From: Cellulomonas sp.
GTDB taxonomy: Bacteria > Actinomycetota > Actinomycetes > Actinomycetales > Cellulomonadaceae
Reading direction: 5' to 3'
Length of the DNA: 14,513 nucleotides
Assembly (NCBI GenBank): GCA_031178805.1
Contig: JAPSIJ010000025.1
Span: forward strand, 1-14,513
Part shown: positions 8,039-14,513 of the stretch, piece by piece
Numbering within the stretch: the first letter of the stretch is position 1
How the letters are laid out: each line of letters starts with the position of its first letter
Notes under the pieces: generated by a model
The model's database searches: none
The model's input: only the letters and a program-made list of their open reading frames with translations
Told to the model about the DNA's origin: nothing
Made by a program: the position numbers and the translations under genes

Positions 8039-8220
8039 CGTGCCCCCCGCCGGGCCCCGGGGCGGCCCGTCCGCGGCCCGGGCCCGGAGTGTTTACAGCG
8101 CCGTCATACGCGTTCTCGGGGTCGTTACGGGCAGAAACGCCGCAGAAATGTTCAACCCCCACAGTCACATTCCCATCGGGCCTCGCCCGACCCGGTCCCA
8201 CCACCCAGCGGAGGTCCCTT
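8039..8220. promoter_or_regulatory. Divergent regulatory region with tandem GCAGAAA repeats
   Basis: This 182-base gap separates the MocR-type gene from the catabolic operon. Its middle (about 8089-8175) is clearly less G+C-rich than the surroundings. GCAGAAA occurs twice in direct orientation at 8131-8137 and 8142-8148, an 11-base period of about one helical turn. Direct repeats are a known binding pattern for MocR regulators such as GabR. TTTACA at 8092-8097 could be a plus-strand -35 element and TATGAC (8108 to 8103, minus strand) a -10 for the regulator gene, but neither has a good partner box. GGAGG at 8210-8214 is the ribosome site for the first operon gene. Confidence 0.5.
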
Positions 8221-9069
8221 ATGGCAGTCGTGCGCGTCGCCTTCACCCAGGCCACCTGGACGGGCGACAAGGAGTCGATGATCCAGCTGCACGAGGACTG
8301 GACGCGCAAGGCGGCCGCCGAGGGCGCGCAGGTCATCGGGTTCCAGGAGCTGTTCTACGGCCCGTACTTCGGCATCACCCAGGACACGAGGTACTACGAG
8401 TACGCCGAGACGGTCCCCGGCCCGACGACCGACCGGTTCTCGGCGCTCGCCAAGGAGCTGGGCATCGTGATCGTGCTGCCGATCTACGAGGAGGACCAGC
8501 CGGGCGTGCTCTACAACACCGCGGCGGTCATCGACGCGGACGGCACCCTGCTCGGCACCTACCGCAAGCACCACATCCCGCACCTGCCCAAGTTCTGGGA
8601 GAAGTTCTACTTCCGGCCCGGCAACCAGGGGTACCCGGTGTTCGAGACGGCGGTCGGGAAGATCGGCGTGAACATCTGCTACGACCGGCACTTCCCGGAG
8701 GGCTGGCGGGTGCTGGCGCTGAACGGCGCGGAGATCGTGTTCAACCCGAACGCCACGGCGCCCGGCATCTCCAACAAGCTGTGGGAGGTCGAGCAGCCCG
8801 CCGCGGCGATCGCCAACGGCTACTACGTCGTCGCGAACAACCGCGTGGGCCTCGAGGACAACGAGTACGGCGACGAGGCGGTGAACTTCTACGGCTCCTC
8901 GTACGCGGTCGGCCCGGACGGCAACTACGTCGGCGAGGTCGGCTCGTCGACCGAGAACGAGCTGCTGATCCGCGACCTCGACCTGGACGTCATCCGGACG
9001 ACCCGCGAGCGGTGGCAGTTCTTCCGCGACCGCCGGCCGGACGCCTACTCACCCGTCGTGGCGCCCTGA
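8221..9069 (+). CDS. Nitrilase-superfamily amidohydrolase, probable beta-ureidopropionase / N-carbamoyl amidohydrolase
   Basis: This 282-residue cytoplasmic enzyme has the nitrilase-superfamily catalytic triad: Glu43 (FQELFYGP), Lys116 (YRKHHIPH) and Cys153 (NICYDRHFPE). Sequence and length fit the beta-ureidopropionase / N-carbamoylputrescine amidase branch. Placed directly before dihydropyrimidinase (14-base gap), it most likely cleaves N-carbamoyl-beta-alanine or a similar N-carbamoyl amino acid to the free amino acid, CO2 and ammonia, the last step of reductive pyrimidine breakdown. GGAGG six bases upstream supports the ATG at 8221. An in-frame GTG at 8089 would add an N-terminal extension through the regulatory region and is not favoured. 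D-carbamoylase or carbamoylputrescine activity cannot be excluded. It is the first gene of the operon. Confidence 0.9.
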   Translation: MAVVRVAFTQATWTGDKESMIQLHEDWTRKAAAEGAQVIGFQELFYGPYFGITQDTRYYEYAETVPGPTTDRFSALAKELGIVIVLPIYEEDQPGVLYNTAAVIDADGTLLGTYRKHHIPHLPKFWEKFYFRPGNQGYPVFETAVGKIGVNICYDRHFPEGWRVLALNGAEIVFNPNATAPGISNKLWEVEQPAAAIANGYYVVANNRVGLEDNEYGDEAVNFYGSSYAVGPDGNYVGEVGSSTENELLIRDLDLDVIRTTRERWQFFRDRRPDAYSPVVAP

Positions 9070-9083
9070 GCGGAGGACGACGG

Positions 9084-10517
9084 ATGAAGACCCTCATCAC
9101 CGGCGGCACCGTCGTGAACGCGACGGGCCGCGGCGCCGCGGACGTGCTGATCGACGGCGAGACCATCGTCGCGCTGCTGCAGCCCGGCTCGACCGCCCTC
9201 GGCGTGGACCTGCGCAGCACGGTCGACCGCGTCGTCGACGCGACCGGGAAGTACGTGATCCCCGGCGGCATCGACGCGCACACCCACATGGAGATGCCGT
9301 TCGGCGGCACATTCGCCTCGGACACGTTCGCCACCGGCACCACTGCGGCGGCGTGGGGCGGCACGACGACGATCGTGGACTTCGTCGTGCAGTACCCGCA
9401 CGAGAACCCGGTCGACCAGTTCGCGCTCTGGCAGGCCAAGGCCGCCGGGCAGTGCGCGGTCGACTACGCCTTCCACCAGATCCTGTCGGACGTGCAGGAC
9501 TCGTCGCTGCACGCGATGGACGAGCTGATCGCCGAGGGCGTGACGAGCTTCAAGCTGTTCATGGCCTACAAGGGCGTGTTCCTGTCGGACGACGGCCAGA
9601 TCCTGCGGGCGATGCAGCAGGCCTCCGGCAACGGCGCGATGATCATGATGCACGCGGAGAACGGGTCGGTCATCGACACCCTCGTGCAGCAGCACGTGGC
9701 CCGCGGCGAGACGACGCCGTACTACCACGGCGTCTCCCGGCCCTGGCAGGCCGAGGAGGAGGCCACCCACCGCGCGATCATGCTCGCCGACCTCACCGGG
9801 GCGCCGCTGTACGTCGTGCACGTGTCCGCCAAGCAGGCCGCGGAGCAGATCGCCCAGGCCCGGGACCGCGGCCAGAACGTGTTCGGCGAGACCTGCCCGC
9901 AGTACCTGTACCTGTCGCTCGAGGACCACCTCGGCGCGCGCAGCGAGCGGTGGGGCGACTTCGAGGGCGCCAAGTACGTCTGCTCGACGCCGCTGCGGTC
10001 CAAGCACGAGGGCCACCAGCACCAGATGTGGAACTCGCTGCGCACGAACGACCTGCAGCTGGTGTCCACCGACCACTGCCCGTTCTGCATGACGGACCAG
10101 AAGGAGCTCGGGCTCGGCGACTTCTCCAAGATCCCCAACGGCATCGGCTCGGTCGAGCACCGGATGGACCTGCTGTACCAGGGCGTCGTCACCGGCGAGA
10201 TCTCGCTGGAGCGCTGGGTGGAGATCTGCTGCACGACCCCGGCGCGGATGTTCGGCATGTACGGGAAGAAGGGCGTGCTCGCGCCGGGCGCCGACGCGGA
10301 CGTCGTGGTCTACGACCCGGCGGGGCACACGTCCATCGGCGTGGGCAAGTCGCACCACATGGCCATGGACTACTCGGCCTGGGAGGGCTTCGAGGTCGAC
10401 GGCCACGTCGACACGGTGCTGTCCCGCGGCGAGGTCGTCGTCGACGGCGGGGCGTTCCTCGGGCGCGCCGGCCACGGGCAGTACGTCAAGCGCGGCCTGT
10501 CCCAGTACCTGATCTGA
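9084..10517 (+). CDS. hydA: Dihydropyrimidinase (D-hydantoinase)
   Basis: This 477-residue cyclic amidohydrolase opens dihydrouracil, dihydrothymine or hydantoin rings to N-carbamoyl amino acids. All ligands of the two-metal site are in place: His66 and His68 (DAHTHMEMP), the carboxylated Lys157 (SFKLFMAYKG), His190 (MMHAENG), His246 (VVHVSA) and Asp330 (STDHCPF). Tyr162 of the substrate pocket and the ETCPQYL and KYVCSTPLR motifs are also present. Length is normal for the tetrameric family. GGAGG precedes the ATG at 9084. The neighbouring amidase and transporter support a catabolic role. Whether the real substrate is dihydrouracil, a hydantoin or another ureide cannot be read from the sequence. 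Allantoinase is less likely given the dihydropyrimidinase-type motifs. Confidence 0.95.
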   Translation: MKTLITGGTVVNATGRGAADVLIDGETIVALLQPGSTALGVDLRSTVDRVVDATGKYVIPGGIDAHTHMEMPFGGTFASDTFATGTTAAAWGGTTTIVDFVVQYPHENPVDQFALWQAKAAGQCAVDYAFHQILSDVQDSSLHAMDELIAEGVTSFKLFMAYKGVFLSDDGQILRAMQQASGNGAMIMMHAENGSVIDTLVQQHVARGETTPYYHGVSRPWQAEEEATHRAIMLADLTGAPLYVVHVSAKQAAEQIAQARDRGQNVFGETCPQYLYLSLEDHLGARSERWGDFEGAKYVCSTPLRSKHEGHQHQMWNSLRTNDLQLVSTDHCPFCMTDQKELGLGDFSKIPNGIGSVEHRMDLLYQGVVTGEISLERWVEICCTTPARMFGMYGKKGVLAPGADADVVVYDPAGHTSIGVGKSHHMAMDYSAWEGFEVDGHVDTVLSRGEVVVDGGAFLGRAGHGQYVKRGLSQYLI

Positions 10518-10547
10518 GGCCCTCGACCCCGAGAAGGAGGCAGCGCC

Positions 10548-11579
10548 ATGGAGTTCGGCGTCGTCCTGCAGAACGACCCGCCCGCGTCCCGGGTGGTCGA
10601 CCTGGCCCGCCAGGCGGAGACCCACGGGTTCGACTACGTGTGGACCTTCGACTCGCACCTGCTCTGGCAGGAGCCGTTCGTGGTGTTCTCGCAGATCCTC
10701 GCGGCGACCCGCAAGGTGACGGTCGGGCCGATGGTCACCAACCCGGCCACCCGCGACTGGACCGTGCTGGCGTCCTCGTTCGCCACGCTCAACGAGATGT
10801 ACGGCAACCGCACCGTCTGCGGCATCGGCCGCGGCGACTCCGCGGTGCGGACGCTCGCCGGCAGGCCGTCGAACCTCGCCACGCTGCGCGAGTCGATCCA
10901 CGTCATCCGCGAGCTCGCCAACTCCCGGGCCGTCGAGCACAACGGCCGCAAGGTCCAGTTCCCGTGGTCCCGGAACTCGGCGCTCGAGGTGTGGGTCGCC
11001 GCCTACGGCCCGCTGGCGCTGAAGCTGACCGGCGAGGTCGGCGACGGCTTCATCCTGCAGTGCGCGGACCCGGACGTCGCGGCCTGGATGATCCGCACGG
11101 TCCGGGACGCCGCCGAGGCCGCGGGCCGCGACCCCGACGCCATCTCGTTCTGCGTCGCCGCCCCGATGTACGTCGGCGACGGCGACTCCCCGGCCGCCCG
11201 GACGCACATGCGCGAGCAGTGCCGGTGGTTCGGCGGCATGGTCGGCAACCACGTCGCGGACATCGTCGCGAAGTACGGCCAGGGGTCGTCCGTGCCGAAG
11301 GCGCTGACCGACTACATCGCCGGGCGCCAGGGCTACGACTACAACGAGCACGGCCGCGCCGGGAACTCGCACACCCAGTTCGTCCCGGACGAGATCGTGG
11401 AGCGGTTCTGCCTGCTCGGGTCCCCGCGCGAGCACGTCGAGAAGCTGCAGGCGCTGCGCGCGCTCGGCGTCACCCAGTTCGCCGGGTACCTGCAGCACGA
11501 CAACAAGGACGAGACGCTGCGGATGTACGGCGAGCGCGTCATCCCCGCGATGGCCGAGCACGTCGTGGCGACGGCATGA
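10548..11579 (+). CDS. LLM-class F420-dependent oxidoreductase
   Basis: This 343-residue protein is a bacterial-luciferase-like TIM barrel close to methylene-tetrahydromethanopterin reductase, with GPMVTNPATRDW (60-71) and GIGRGDS (92-98) as expected for deazaflavin users, and a later VAAYGPLALKLTGEVGDG segment. It resembles the putative F420-dependent subfamily named for CPS_4043 (TIGR03842, from memory), which has no settled reaction. A strong AAGGAGG at 10534-10540 precedes the ATG. Its stop overlaps the permease start as ATGA, tying it to the transporter genes, while dihydropyrimidinase lies 30 bases upstream. It may reduce a pyrimidine ring with F420H2 or act on a side product. The cofactor could still be FMN. 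Nearby cofC and cofD favour F420. Confidence 0.88.
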   Translation: MEFGVVLQNDPPASRVVDLARQAETHGFDYVWTFDSHLLWQEPFVVFSQILAATRKVTVGPMVTNPATRDWTVLASSFATLNEMYGNRTVCGIGRGDSAVRTLAGRPSNLATLRESIHVIRELANSRAVEHNGRKVQFPWSRNSALEVWVAAYGPLALKLTGEVGDGFILQCADPDVAAWMIRTVRDAAEAAGRDPDAISFCVAAPMYVGDGDSPAARTHMREQCRWFGGMVGNHVADIVAKYGQGSSVPKALTDYIAGRQGYDYNEHGRAGNSHTQFVPDEIVERFCLLGSPREHVEKLQALRALGVTQFAGYLQHDNKDETLRMYGERVIPAMAEHVVATA

Positions 11580-12535
11580 CGGCCGGCACGACGGCCGGCG
11601 TGGCCGATGCGTCGGTCCTCGTCCCGACGGCGACGGCGACCCGGCGCTCGCGGGCGCTGCCCGCCCCGGTGCGGGCGCTGCGTCCGGCGGCGCTCGGGCT
11701 GGCGGCGCTCGTGCTGCTCGCCGGGTTGTGGGAGCTGGTCAAGCTCGTCGTCCCGGACGAGGGCTGGAGCATCGGCGAGCTGCGGGTGCTACCGCGCACC
11801 ACCGACCTCGCGATGCCGCACGTCACCGACATGCTGGCCCGGCTGGGCGACCCGCTGACCGCGCAGCCCGGCGCCGACCCGCTCTGGCTCGCGGTGCTGC
11901 GCGCGGGCGGCACCAGCCTGCGGATCGCGGCGGTGTCCTGGGTGATCGGCGTGGTCGTCGGCTTCCTGCTCGCGCTGCTGATGACGCGGTTCCGCGTCGC
12001 CCGGTCGGCGGTGCTGCCGCTGGTCGTGCTCAGCCAGACCGTGCCGCTGATCGCGCTGGCGCCGCTGGTGAAGGGCTGGGGCAGCAAGCTCGAGCTCGGG
12101 TTCACCTGGGAGCCGTGGATGTCGGTCGCCGTGATCGCCTCGTACCTGGCGTTCTTCCCGGTCGCGGTCGGGGCCCTGCGGGGTCTCACCTCGCCCGACA
12201 CCCTGCACCGCGAGCTGTTCGCCGGCTACGCCGCCTCCTGGTCCCAGGAGCTGGTCCGGCTGCGGCTGCCCGCGAGCGTGCCCCACCTGCTGCCCGCCCT
12301 CCGCCTGGCGGCCACGAGCGCCGTGCTCGGCGTCGTCGTCGCGGAGGTCTCGACCGGGATGCCCGGAGGTATCGGACGGATGATCCTCGAGTTCGCCAAC
12401 TTCGCCAGCAGCGACCCGGCCAAGCCGTGGGCGCCGATCTTCGGCGCCGTGCTGCTGGGTCTGGTCGCCTCCGGGGCGGTCGCGCTGCTCGGCACCGCGC
12501 TGCGCCGGTACCGCCGGGCCGAGGTGACGGCGTGA
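11576..12535 (+). CDS. ABC permease, NMT1/nitrate-taurine type (first subunit)
   Basis: This 319-residue membrane protein belongs to the SsuC/ThiX/NrtB-like permeases. Hydrophobic helices are seen at about 38-59, 115-136, 146-165, 181-202, 240-260 and 285-309. The coupling (EAA) loop lies around HRELFAGYAASWSQELVRLRLP (211-232). An unusually long external segment of about 55 residues separates helices 1 and 2 and is absent from the second permease of this operon. The ATG at 11576 overlaps the oxidoreductase stop, and its own stop overlaps the ATPase start as GTGA. With two different permease genes the channel is likely a heterodimer. Cargo is inferred from the operon to be a pyrimidine-like compound or ureide. 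Confidence 0.9.
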   Translation: MTAGTTAGVADASVLVPTATATRRSRALPAPVRALRPAALGLAALVLLAGLWELVKLVVPDEGWSIGELRVLPRTTDLAMPHVTDMLARLGDPLTAQPGADPLWLAVLRAGGTSLRIAAVSWVIGVVVGFLLALLMTRFRVARSAVLPLVVLSQTVPLIALAPLVKGWGSKLELGFTWEPWMSVAVIASYLAFFPVAVGALRGLTSPDTLHRELFAGYAASWSQELVRLRLPASVPHLLPALRLAATSAVLGVVVAEVSTGMPGGIGRMILEFANFASSDPAKPWAPIFGAVLLGLVASGAVALLGTALRRYRRAEVTA

Positions 12536-13359
12536 GCGCGCCGACGGCCACCGCCACCGCGGTGCAGGTGTCGGGCGTCTCCCGCGTGTTCCCCGCGGCC
12601 GGCGGCCGGTCCGTCACCGCCCTGGAGCACGTCGACCTGACGGTCGGCGCGGGGGAGTTCGTGTCGCTGATCGGCCCGTCGGGCTGCGGCAAGTCGACGC
12701 TGCTGCGGCTGGTCGCCGACCTGGACGCGCCGACGTCCGGCGCCGTCACGGTGTTCGGGCGCCCCGCGGAGCAGGCCCGGCTCGGCCACGACTACGGCAT
12801 CGCGTTCCAGCAGGCGGGGCTGCTGCCCTGGCGCACGGTCCGGGCGAACATCGAGCTGCCGCTGTTCCTGCACGGCGTCGGCCGCGGCGCCCGCCGCGCA
12901 CGCGCCGACGAGATGCTGGCGCTGGTCGGGCTGACCGACTTCGCGGACCACTTCCCGGACCAGCTCTCGGGGGGCATGCAGCAGCGCGTGGCGATCGCCC
13001 GGGCGCTCGCCGAGCGGCCGAGCCTGCTGCTGATGGACGAGCCGTTCGGCGCGCTCGACGAGATGACGCGCGAGCGCCTGCAGTCCGAGCTCGTGCGGAT
13101 CTGCGCCGAGACGCAGGCGGCGGTCGTGTTCGTCACCCACTCGATCCCCGAGGCGGTGTTCCTGTCCGACCGGGTGGTGGTGATGTCCGCGCGGCCGGGG
13201 CGGATCGCGGGGATCGTGGACGTGCGGCTCGGCCGGTCCGGCGAGCGCGGCGACGACCTGCGCGAGGACGCGGCGTACTTCGCGGCGGTCACGGCCGTGC
13301 GCGAGGCGCTGCACGGCGGGGCGTCCGCGGTCCCCGCACGCGGCGTGGAGACCCGGTGA
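12532..13359 (+). CDS. ABC transporter ATPase, nitrate/sulfonate/thiamine-precursor type
   Basis: This 275-residue ATPase of the SsuB/TauB/ThiZ-like group powers the importer encoded around it. It carries Walker A GPSGCGKST (48-56), Q-loop in FQQAGLLPW (92-100), signature LSGGMQQR (145-152), Walker B LLLMDEP (165-171) followed by FGALD, and H-loop His203 in VTHSI. The GTG start at 12532 overlaps the stop of the first permease (GTGA), and its stop overlaps the start of the second permease the same way. ATPase and the two permeases are therefore probably made in fixed ratio by coupled translation. The first ten residues are a Thr/Ala-rich run before the domain begins. Confidence 0.93.
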   Translation: MSAPTATATAVQVSGVSRVFPAAGGRSVTALEHVDLTVGAGEFVSLIGPSGCGKSTLLRLVADLDAPTSGAVTVFGRPAEQARLGHDYGIAFQQAGLLPWRTVRANIELPLFLHGVGRGARRARADEMLALVGLTDFADHFPDQLSGGMQQRVAIARALAERPSLLLMDEPFGALDEMTRERLQSELVRICAETQAAVVFVTHSIPEAVFLSDRVVVMSARPGRIAGIVDVRLGRSGERGDDLREDAAYFAAVTAVREALHGGASAVPARGVETR

Positions 13360-14120
13360 CCGCCGCCCGGGTGCGCGACCGCGCGGCACCGGTCCTGCTG
13401 CTCGTCGCCCTGGTCGGCGCGTGGCAGGCCGTGGTGACGCTCGGCGACGTGCCGCCGTTCCTGCTGCCGAGCCCGGCCGACATCGCCCGCGAGTTCGCCG
13501 ACCTGCTGCCGACCATCGCGTCGGCGGCGCTCGTCACCGGGACCAACGCGCTCGTCGGCCTGGTGGTCGGGGCGGTGGTCGCGATCGCCGCGGCCGTGCT
13601 GGCGTCGGCGGTGCGGGTGGTCGACCTGCTGCTCGACCCGGTGGTCGCCGGGCTGGCGGTCGTGCCGGTCGTGGCGCTGGCCCCGGTGCTCTACACGATG
13701 TACGGCGCGTCGGTGGAGACCGGCCGGCAGATCGTGGTGGCCGTCGCGGTGGGCGTGCCGGTGTTCGTCACCACGCTGCGCGGGCTGCGGCAGGTGCGGC
13801 CCGTGCACCGGGACCTGATGCGCGCCTACGCCGCCACGCCCCGGCAGGCGACCCGGGCGGTGACGATCCCGACCGCGCTGCCGTTCGTGGTCACCGGCCT
13901 GCGGCTGGCGTCCTCGCTGGCGGTGATCTCCGCGATCGTGGCCGAGTACTTCGGGGGCCCGCGGTCCGGCATCGGGTCGTTCATCACCACGGCCGCGGCG
14001 GGGTCGAACTACGCCCGCGCGTGGGCCTTCGTGCTCGGCGGCGTGCTCGTCGGGCTGCTGTTCTACGGGGCCACCTCCGCCGTCGAGCGGTGGGGGACCC
14101 GCGGGGTGCGGCGCGGCTGA
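13356..14120 (+). CDS. ABC permease, NMT1/nitrate-taurine type (second subunit)
   Basis: At 254 residues this is the usual compact length of the SsuC/TauC-like permeases. A first helix (about 11-29) is followed by LLPSPADIAREFADLLP, a typical family signature. Further helices lie near 56-84, 92-112, 125-140, 175-196 and 221-240, with the EAA-type coupling loop around HRDLMRAYAATPRQATRAVTIP (151-172). The GTG start at 13356 overlaps the ATPase stop as GTGA. It is quite different from the first permease (no long external loop), so the pair should form a heterodimeric channel. The binding lipoprotein gene follows after 114 bases. Confidence 0.91.
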   Translation: MTAARVRDRAAPVLLLVALVGAWQAVVTLGDVPPFLLPSPADIAREFADLLPTIASAALVTGTNALVGLVVGAVVAIAAAVLASAVRVVDLLLDPVVAGLAVVPVVALAPVLYTMYGASVETGRQIVVAVAVGVPVFVTTLRGLRQVRPVHRDLMRAYAATPRQATRAVTIPTALPFVVTGLRLASSLAVISAIVAEYFGGPRSGIGSFITTAAAGSNYARAWAFVLGGVLVGLLFYGATSAVERWGTRGVRRG

Positions 14121-14142
14121 CGCGCCGGACCGCCCACCACGT

Positions 14143-14166
14143 CCCGCGCCCGCAGGTCGGCGCGGG
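14143..14166 (+). other. Intercistronic hairpin before the binding-protein gene
   Basis: Two perfect 8-base arms (14143-14150 and 14159-14166) flank an 8-base loop, giving an all-G/C stem between the second permease and the binding lipoprotein. No U-tract follows, so it is not a classic terminator. Such hairpins can protect or partly terminate the upstream message and let the binding protein be made in excess. A chance origin is possible at this base composition. Confidence 0.35.
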
Positions 14167-14234
14167 CCGGCACCACCCCGCCTGCCGACGGCGCCAGGAG
14201 GGCCTCTCCCGTGATGCGACGACAAGGGGACGAC

Positions 14235-14513
14235 ATGAGGAACACCACCAGGCGGGTGCTGCGGCTCGGGGCGGCCGGGGTCGTGGCGGCGCTCGCGCTG
14301 ACCGCGTGCTCCGGCGGGTCGGAGGACACGGCGGGCAGCGGCGCGACCGGGTCCGGCGGCGAGGAGGGCGGGCTGACGCCCGTGAAGCTCCAGCTGCAGT
14401 GGCTCACCCAGGCGCAGTTCTCCGGCTACTACGCCGCGCTGGACCAGGGCTACTACGAGGAGGAGGGCCTGGACGTCGAGATCCTCCCGAGCGGCGGCGA
14501 CATCGTGCCGCAG
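14235..14513 (+). CDS. NMT1/THI5-like ABC substrate-binding lipoprotein (partial, C-terminus missing)
   Basis: The first 93 residues show a lipoprotein signal (RRVLRLG n-region, hydrophobic core, lipobox LTAC with Cys25) and a Ser/Gly/Glu linker. Then comes the start of an NMT1/THI5-type binding domain with VKLQLQWLTQAQFSGYYAALDQGYY-like sequence, EEEGLDVEILP and GGDIVPQ. This group binds thiamine-pyrimidine precursors, riboflavin-like molecules and other heterocycles. It completes the importer encoded just upstream. ATG at 14235 is chosen because it gives a clean basic n-region and has AAGGGG five bases upstream. In-frame ATG 14214 or GTG 14211, with AGGAGG upstream, would add an acidic Gln/Gly/Asp segment and is the alternative. 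The window ends inside the gene. Confidence 0.88.
   Translation, partial: MRNTTRRVLRLGAAGVVAALALTACSGGSEDTAGSGATGSGGEEGGLTPVKLQLQWLTQAQFSGYYAALDQGYYEEEGLDVEILPSGGDIVPQ

Noticed and set aside
8089..8220. GTG at 8089 as an upstream start of the amidohydrolase
   Set aside because: It would translate through the candidate operator repeats. The ATG at 8221 has GGAGG at good spacing and begins right at the conserved domain.
6414..8336. Long minus-strand frame overlapping the MocR-type gene in another frame
   Set aside because: It is Arg/Pro/Ala-rich shadow sequence. The MocR frame carries all the domain motifs.
9045..11561. An 838-residue minus-strand open frame opposite dihydropyrimidinase and the oxidoreductase
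   Set aside because: Its sequence is His/Arg/Val/Gly-rich with no fold motifs, and it lies antisense to genes with complete catalytic motifs.
14211..14234. Upstream start (GTG 14211 or ATG 14214) for the binding lipoprotein
   Set aside because: It would put acidic residues into the signal peptide n-region. ATG 14235 has its own AAGGGG site. Kept only as an alternative.

Overview
The window is very G+C-rich (well over 70% by eye), has strong G/C preference at third codon positions, and uses GTG and TTG starts alongside ATG. With coenzyme F420 biosynthesis genes and F420-type enzymes this points to an actinobacterium (Actinomycetota). The proposed F420-0 ABC cassette hints at Micrococcales, with low confidence.

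Layout. (1) Positions 1-1527 hold accessory genes: an HhH-type base-excision-repair-like protein on the minus strand (C-terminus off the window), a divergent secreted AMIN-like protein, and a small putative membrane protein on the minus strand. (2) Positions 1528-6155 form an F420 locus. cofC (plus strand) converges on a four-gene minus-strand operon reading lipoprotein, FecCD-type permease, ATPase, cofD. The three transport genes resemble the cassette proposed to import F420-0, and here the ATPase gene overlaps cofD by ATGA. CofC and CofD together turn the deazaflavin Fo into F420-0. Neither Fo synthase (fbiC) nor the glutamate ligase (cofE/fbiB) is present. (3) Positions 6156-6610 have no gene I can support. 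They hold a long G+C-rich leader with several hairpins, a 20-bp palindrome, and a large imperfect inverted repeat (26-nt arms). (4) Positions 6611-8038 encode a MocR-type GntR/aminotransferase regulator on the minus strand. It is divergent from (5) a plus-strand operon from 8221 to beyond the right edge: nitrilase-superfamily amidohydrolase, dihydropyrimidinase, LLM-class F420-dependent oxidoreductase, permease, ATPase, second permease, and an NMT1/THI5-type binding lipoprotein cut by the window end.

How the genes work together. The right-hand operon looks like uptake and reductive breakdown of a pyrimidine or related cyclic ureide. Dihydropyrimidinase opens the ring and the amidase removes the carbamoyl group, giving beta-alanine or a related beta-amino acid. 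No dihydropyrimidine dehydrogenase is seen. An F420-type oxidoreductase sits in the operon and is translationally coupled to the transporter genes, beside a locus that imports or builds F420. The most interesting reading is that F420H2 chemistry serves this pathway, possibly at the ring-reduction step. The second is that the 'F420-0' transporter, sitting with cofD, actually imports Fo. Both are inferences from gene order and family membership.
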